From an uncultured Eggerthellaceae bacterium (GTDB lineage: Bacteria > Actinomycetota > Coriobacteriia > Coriobacteriales > Eggerthellaceae): a stretch of 9,614 nt of DNA. The notes under the pieces are model-generated. The model saw only the letters and a program-made list of their open reading frames with translations. It had not been told where the DNA came from and did no database searches. The stretch covers positions 1 through 9,614 of the forward strand of contig CAMOUE010000073.1 of NCBI GenBank assembly GCA_946626265.1, written 5' to 3'. The position numbers and the translations under genes were made by a program. Within the stretch, counting starts at the first letter, position 1, and each line of letters opens with the position of its first letter. Positions 6,264 to 9,614 of the stretch are shown here, in pieces.

Positions 6264-6482
6264 ATGGCACTGTCATTCGATTCCAAGTTGAAAGACCTCG
6301 TCAAGGACCCCGAGGCCAAGGCCATCATCCAAAGCTACTGGCCCGATGTCGACCTCGACGCTCCGACGATCAAGATTGCATATGGCATGACGCTGCGCAA
6401 GTGCTGCTCGTTTCCGCAGATCGAGATTGGCGACGAGGCTATCGCCAAGCTCGAGGAGGAAATCAACGCACTCGGGCACTAA
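6264..6482 (+). CDS. Small helical protein of unknown function (72 aa)
   Basis: The protein begins MALSFDSKLKDLVKDPEAKA and is predicted mostly helical: helix about 8-25, a loop with YWPDVDLDAP, helix about 34-47 (IKIAYGMTLRKC), and an acidic C-terminal helix about 57-69 (DEAIAKLEEEINA). Adjacent cysteines occur at 47-48. The pattern D-x-x-L-x-x-L-x-x-[DN]PEAK near the start and GMTLR in the middle reminds me of a short helical module found at the ends of some glycoside hydrolases and esterases; this is recollection, not a search result. The ribosome site is strong (AAAGGAG, 6251-6257), so translation is very likely. It is the first gene of the molybdenum-enzyme operon, 63 nt before the large subunit and separated from it by a hairpin. 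It could be an accessory or cofactor-delivery protein, but nothing in the sequence proves that. Confidence 0.78.
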   Translation: MALSFDSKLKDLVKDPEAKAIIQSYWPDVDLDAPTIKIAYGMTLRKCCSFPQIEIGDEAIAKLEEEINALGH

Positions 6483-6502
6483 GTCCATGAGCATTGAAAA
6501 AT

Positions 6503-6524
6503 GGGCGCCGCGCGTTCGGCGCCC
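6503..6524 (+). terminator. GC-rich hairpin between the 72-aa gene and the large subunit (attenuator or processing site)
   Basis: GGGCGCCG (6503-6510) and CGGCGCCC (6517-6524) form a perfect 8-bp stem with a 6-nt loop (CGCGTT). It is followed by TGTTTATG rather than a strong T-run, so termination would be partial. Located 20 nt after the small gene's stop and 21 nt before the large-subunit start, it could shield the upstream mRNA end or reduce readthrough, giving unequal expression of the two genes. Confidence 0.55.
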
Positions 6525-6545
6525 TGTTTATGAGAGGGGACATTT

Positions 6546-9161
6546 ATGAGCGATAAGACAATTGTCCGCGGCATCTCATGTGGCGGTACCGGCGGATCGC
6601 TTGCCCACGTCGACTCCGAAAACGGCAAGATCGTCCGCATCCGCCCACTTCGCTGGGATGAGAAATACACTGATGAAGAACTGAAAACCCGCCTGTGGGA
6701 ATTCGAGTCCCATGGGCTTACGCTGCGCCCGACGATGAAGACGACTCCGCCTTACTACGCGTTCGGCTACAAGAAGCGCGTCTACTCCAAGAACCGCGTC
6801 ATGTACCCGCTGAAGCGCGTCGATTGGGAACCGGGCGGCGATCCCGACAAGATCAATCCGCAGAACCGCGGCAAATCCAAGTTCGAGCGCATCAGCTGGG
6901 ATGAAGCAGCCAAGATCATCGCCGGAGAGATGCGTCGCGTTTCCGAGAAGTACGGTGCGACGTCGATCTTCTGCATCGGCGAGGATGGCCACAAGGAGTC
7001 CAAGGACATCCATTCCGGCGGCGGTTGGCACGCCAACCTCATGGACATGACCGTTGGCAATTTCACGCGCGAGGTGCGCACGCCCGACTCGGTCGAGGGC
7101 TGGTACTGGGGCTCCAAGCACATCTGGGGTCCAGGCCTGTACATGGGCCTCGGCATGATGGCGCCGTCCCAGAACATCATCAAGGATGTTTCCGACAATA
7201 CCGATATGATTGTGTTGCAGTCCGGTGACTGGGAGACCACGCAGAACTATGCAAGTCAGTACTGGTCGACCATTCTTCGTTTCTGGCTCAAGCAGGGCAA
7301 GGACTTCATCGTCATCGACCCGTTCTGCAATTACACGAGCGTATGCCACGACGAGATGAAGTGGATTCCCATTCTGCCGAACACCGACGCGGCGCTCGAC
7401 TTTGCCATCATGTACGTGTGGCTACAGGAGGGCACCTACGACAAGGAGTATGTGGAAACCCATGTCGTCGGTTACGACAAGGTGTTCGATTACATCCTTG
7501 GCAAAGGCCACGACGGCATCGCCAAGACGCCGGCTTGGGCATCCGAGAAGACTGGCATCCCCGAGTGGACCATCAAGGCGCTTGCCCGCAAGTGGGCCAA
7601 GAAGGCAACGTCGATCGGCCATTACTGTGGCTGCCATATTCGCGGGCCTTACAGTCACGAGCCAGCTCGCACCGAGGTCTACAAGCTGTGCATGCAAGGT
7701 CTGGGCAAACCGGGCATCCATCAAATCCATCTGCAGAGTTGGCAGACGGCATGGCCGAAGTTCCTGGGCAGCGCCGTCGACCCGCAGCCGGCTATCCTGG
7801 GCCAGCGCGCACAGCAGTTCGTGCCCAAAGAGCAGGAGATTCCGCGCACTATGGCGCATCATGCCATCCTGAACGGCAAAGCCGAATGGTGGGGCACTCC
7901 GCAGATTATCTACGCGCTTGCCGACGAGCAGTTCGAGAAACACGAGTATCCGTCGCCTGAAGAGGGCTTCGATTCAAAGGTGCACATGGTGTGGTCCGAG
8001 AAACCATGCAACCAGGGCTGCTGGAACGGCGGCTTCCTGTTCCAAGACGCCATGCGCGATCCGTCGATCGAGTGCTTTATTACCAATCATCAGTGGATTG
8101 AGAACGATTCGCTGTTCGCCGACTTGATCTTGCCTGTTTCGACGTGTCTTGAGGAAATGGACGACGTGGGCTGCTCGCAGGGCGACTCTGTCACAAGCTG
8201 CGCGATTCAGGAGGCTGCTTCCGATACGGTTGGCGAGTCGATGAGCGATTACGAGATCGCCCAACGTGTCGGCGCCGAGTTCGGCCAGGACACGGTTACC
8301 ATGCTGACGGGGGGTATGACCGTCGAGGAATGGCTGCCGTACGTGTTCAAGCAGTCTGCCGTTTCAAAGGAAATCTCGTTCGAGGAGTTCAAGGAAAAGG
8401 GCTATTACATCCCCGAATTCCGCGAGGACTGGGACCAGCTGCCCAGCGGTCAAGCCGATTTCTACAACGATCCCGAGGGCAATCCGCTCGACACGCCGAC
8501 TGGCAAGATGGAGTGGTGGTCCGAGCCTCTGGCCGAGAACTTCCCGGACGACAAGGAGCGCCCGCCGATGGCCGAGTGGATCGAGGGCGGTTCCGCCGAG
8601 GATGGCTGGACCCACGACGAGTCGCCGTGGGGCGAGCGTGCCAAGAAGTACCCGCTCGTCATGAACACCTGCCCGGGCCGCTGGCGCGTGCATGTGCAGG
8701 GCGACGACATCACCTGGCTGCGCGAGATCGAGACCTGCAAGGTTCGTGGCGCCGACGGTTACCTGTACGAGCCGATGTGGCTCGCGCCGGAGGATGCCGA
8801 AGCACGTGGCATCAAAGACGGCGACATCGTCAAGGTCGTCAACGACCGCGGCACGATTCTGGGCGGTGCCCGCATTTCCGAGCGCGTTATCCCCGGCTCG
8901 GCGTACATGAACAAGGGATCGCGCGCCGACCCGATCGGCCCGCACCTCGACCGCGGCGGCTGCACGAACCTTCTGTCGCCCGAGGGCCCCATCTCGAAGC
9001 ATTGCTGGGGTTTCGTCGTCACCGGCTACCTGGTCGATGTCCAAAAGGTCGAGGAAAGCGAATGGGAAGCTTGGAAGAGCGAGTATCCCGAGGCGTTCGA
9101 GCGCGCGTACGACCCGGCGGTCGGCCGCACGTACGACTCGTGGGTTGTCGAGGGGGAATAG
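6546..9161 (+). CDS. Molybdopterin oxidoreductase, pyrogallol transhydroxylase-like catalytic subunit
   Basis: This 871-aa member of the DMSO reductase superfamily matches the plan of the large subunit of pyrogallol-phloroglucinol transhydroxylase (AthL, 875 aa), the group that also includes dehydroxylase-like enzymes of gut Eggerthellaceae. The N-terminus lacks the CxxC...C motif of an iron-sulfur cluster and any Tat signal, as in AthL, so it is cytoplasmic. Order of regions: ERISWDEAAKI (114-124); PDSVEGWYWGSKHIWG (180-195), where Ser182 aligns with the Mo-ligand Ser175 of AthL and Asp181 with catalytic Asp174; VIDPF (256-260); ADLILP (525-530); GESMSDYEI (563-571); and the molybdopterin-dinucleotide-binding C-terminal domain (about 700-835), containing RWRVHVQGDD, DAEARGIKDGDIVKVVNDRG and DRGGCTNLLSPE. 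The tail from about 836 is longer than in AthL. The start has AGGGG upstream. Residues matching AthL His144 and Tyr404 are not obvious, so I do not assign pyrogallol as substrate. The iron-sulfur subunit follows 3 nt after the stop. Confidence 0.9.
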   Translation: MSDKTIVRGISCGGTGGSLAHVDSENGKIVRIRPLRWDEKYTDEELKTRLWEFESHGLTLRPTMKTTPPYYAFGYKKRVYSKNRVMYPLKRVDWEPGGDPDKINPQNRGKSKFERISWDEAAKIIAGEMRRVSEKYGATSIFCIGEDGHKESKDIHSGGGWHANLMDMTVGNFTREVRTPDSVEGWYWGSKHIWGPGLYMGLGMMAPSQNIIKDVSDNTDMIVLQSGDWETTQNYASQYWSTILRFWLKQGKDFIVIDPFCNYTSVCHDEMKWIPILPNTDAALDFAIMYVWLQEGTYDKEYVETHVVGYDKVFDYILGKGHDGIAKTPAWASEKTGIPEWTIKALARKWAKKATSIGHYCGCHIRGPYSHEPARTEVYKLCMQGLGKPGIHQIHLQSWQTAWPKFLGSAVDPQPAILGQRAQQFVPKEQEIPRTMAHHAILNGKAEWWGTPQIIYALADEQFEKHEYPSPEEGFDSKVHMVWSEKPCNQGCWNGGFLFQDAMRDPSIECFITNHQWIENDSLFADLILPVSTCLEEMDDVGCSQGDSVTSCAIQEAASDTVGESMSDYEIAQRVGAEFGQDTVTMLTGGMTVEEWLPYVFKQSAVSKEISFEEFKEKGYYIPEFREDWDQLPSGQADFYNDPEGNPLDTPTGKMEWWSEPLAENFPDDKERPPMAEWIEGGSAEDGWTHDESPWGERAKKYPLVMNTCPGRWRVHVQGDDITWLREIETCKVRGADGYLYEPMWLAPEDAEARGIKDGDIVKVVNDRGTILGGARISERVIPGSAYMNKGSRADPIGPHLDRGGCTNLLSPEGPISKHCWGFVVTGYLVDVQKVEESEWEAWKSEYPEAFERAYDPAVGRTYDSWVVEGE

Positions 9162-9164
9162 ACG

Positions 9165-9614
9165 ATGAAAACGTTTTGCATCGATTTGAACGTGTGCACT
9201 GGCTGCCATGGCTGCCAGCTCGGTTGCAAGGACGAGCACTGCGGTAACTGCTGGTTGCCCTATGCAGCTGAGCAGCCCGACACCGGCCAGTTCTGGATGA
9301 ACGTGAAGCAGTTCGAGCGCGGCAGCCGCCCGCACGTCAAGGTGACCTACATCCCGACGCCGTGCCAGCGCTGCGAGGACGCTCCGTGCATGAAGGTTGC
9401 CAAGGACGGCGCGATGTACCGCCGCGATGACGGCATGCCTATCATCGATCCGGAAAAGTCGAAGGGCCAGAAACAAATCGTCGACGCGTGCCCCTACGGC
9501 GCCATCTTCTGGAACGAGGAGCTCGAGATTCCGCAGAAGTGCACCGGCTGTGCCCACCTGCTCGACGGCGCCGATCCGATGATCAGCGTTCCGCGCTGCT
9601 TCGACAACTGCCCG
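9165..9614 (+). CDS. Iron-sulfur electron-transfer subunit, AthS-like, N-terminal part (cut by window edge)
   Basis: Starting at ATG 9165, 3 nt after the large-subunit stop, 150 codons remain open to the right edge. The protein resembles the small subunit of pyrogallol transhydroxylase: VCTGCHGCQLGCKDEH (10-25), TPCQRCEDAPC (65-75), MPIIDPEKSKG (91-101), DACPYGAIFWNEE (107-119), QKCTGCAHLLDG (124-135). Twelve cysteines sit in ferredoxin positions: 11, 14, 17, 21; 67, 70, 75; 109; 126, 129; 145, 149. That is enough for three [4Fe-4S] clusters. The fourth cluster of the usual NrfC/DmsB type lacks all four of its cysteines (last of motif II, first three of motif III), as in AthS. No signal peptide; it should dock on the large subunit in the cytoplasm. 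AthS carries a further C-terminal beta domain, which would lie beyond the window. Confidence 0.9.
   Translation, partial: MKTFCIDLNVCTGCHGCQLGCKDEHCGNCWLPYAAEQPDTGQFWMNVKQFERGSRPHVKVTYIPTPCQRCEDAPCMKVAKDGAMYRRDDGMPIIDPEKSKGQKQIVDACPYGAIFWNEELEIPQKCTGCAHLLDGADPMISVPRCFDNCP

Noticed and set aside
6194..6490. Plus-strand open frame of 98 codons overlapping the 72-aa gene
   Set aside because: It is arginine-rich in the way out-of-frame translations are and lacks a ribosome site, whereas the 72-aa frame has a strong one and a coherent helical protein.
8364..9557. Long minus-strand open frame (397 codons) opposite the molybdenum-enzyme genes
   Set aside because: It is a shadow of G+C-rich codons on the plus strand: both opposite genes have clear family motifs, and the antisense translation is low-complexity with no recognisable domain.

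Overview
The window reads as chromosomal DNA of a G+C-rich anaerobe, most likely a gut actinobacterium of the Coriobacteriia/Eggerthellaceae type (Eggerthella, Gordonibacter, Slackia and relatives). This rests on G+C-rich third positions, an IlvE N-terminus of the kind I associate with that group, and a molybdenum enzyme of the pyrogallol transhydroxylase / catechol dehydroxylase-like family beside a LuxR/NarL-type regulator. The taxonomic call is inference; there is no rRNA or other marker gene.

Left part (1-2366), housekeeping: the N-terminal part of a Nudix hydrolase runs off the left edge on the minus strand. Divergent from it is 5-formyltetrahydrofolate cyclo-ligase, then ilvE (branched-chain aminotransferase), closed by a clear intrinsic terminator.

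Middle part (2413-4059): a minus-strand toxin-antitoxin pair has a RelB/DinJ-like ribbon-helix-helix antitoxin followed by a PIN-domain toxin, with a 17-nt overlap. It has a near-consensus promoter with a perfect 15-nt palindrome next to the -10 box. A plus-strand nitroreductase-fold protein starts divergently from it.

Right part (4060-9614), the most interesting: a soluble GAF-domain histidine kinase and a NarL/LuxR-type response regulator, then a 72-residue helical protein of unknown function, a strong hairpin, and two genes for a cytoplasmic molybdopterin enzyme: an 871-aa catalytic subunit and the start of a [4Fe-4S] subunit that runs off the right edge. Both subunits match the plan of pyrogallol-phloroglucinol transhydroxylase (AthL/AthS). 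The Asp-Ser that includes the Mo-ligand serine is kept. The other two catalytic residues known from Pelobacter (His144, Tyr404) are not obviously kept, so the substrate and perhaps the reaction differ.

An 11-bp word (GATACGTTCGT) occurs in both regulatory gaps of this part: inside an inverted repeat before the kinase, and after the regulator in front of the 72-aa gene. The simplest model is a local circuit in which the kinase senses a small, possibly aromatic, molecule in the cytoplasm and the regulator controls both its own operon and the enzyme operon through these sites. No stretch above 300 bases lacks a gene. No RNA genes, CRISPR arrays or insertion sequences were seen.
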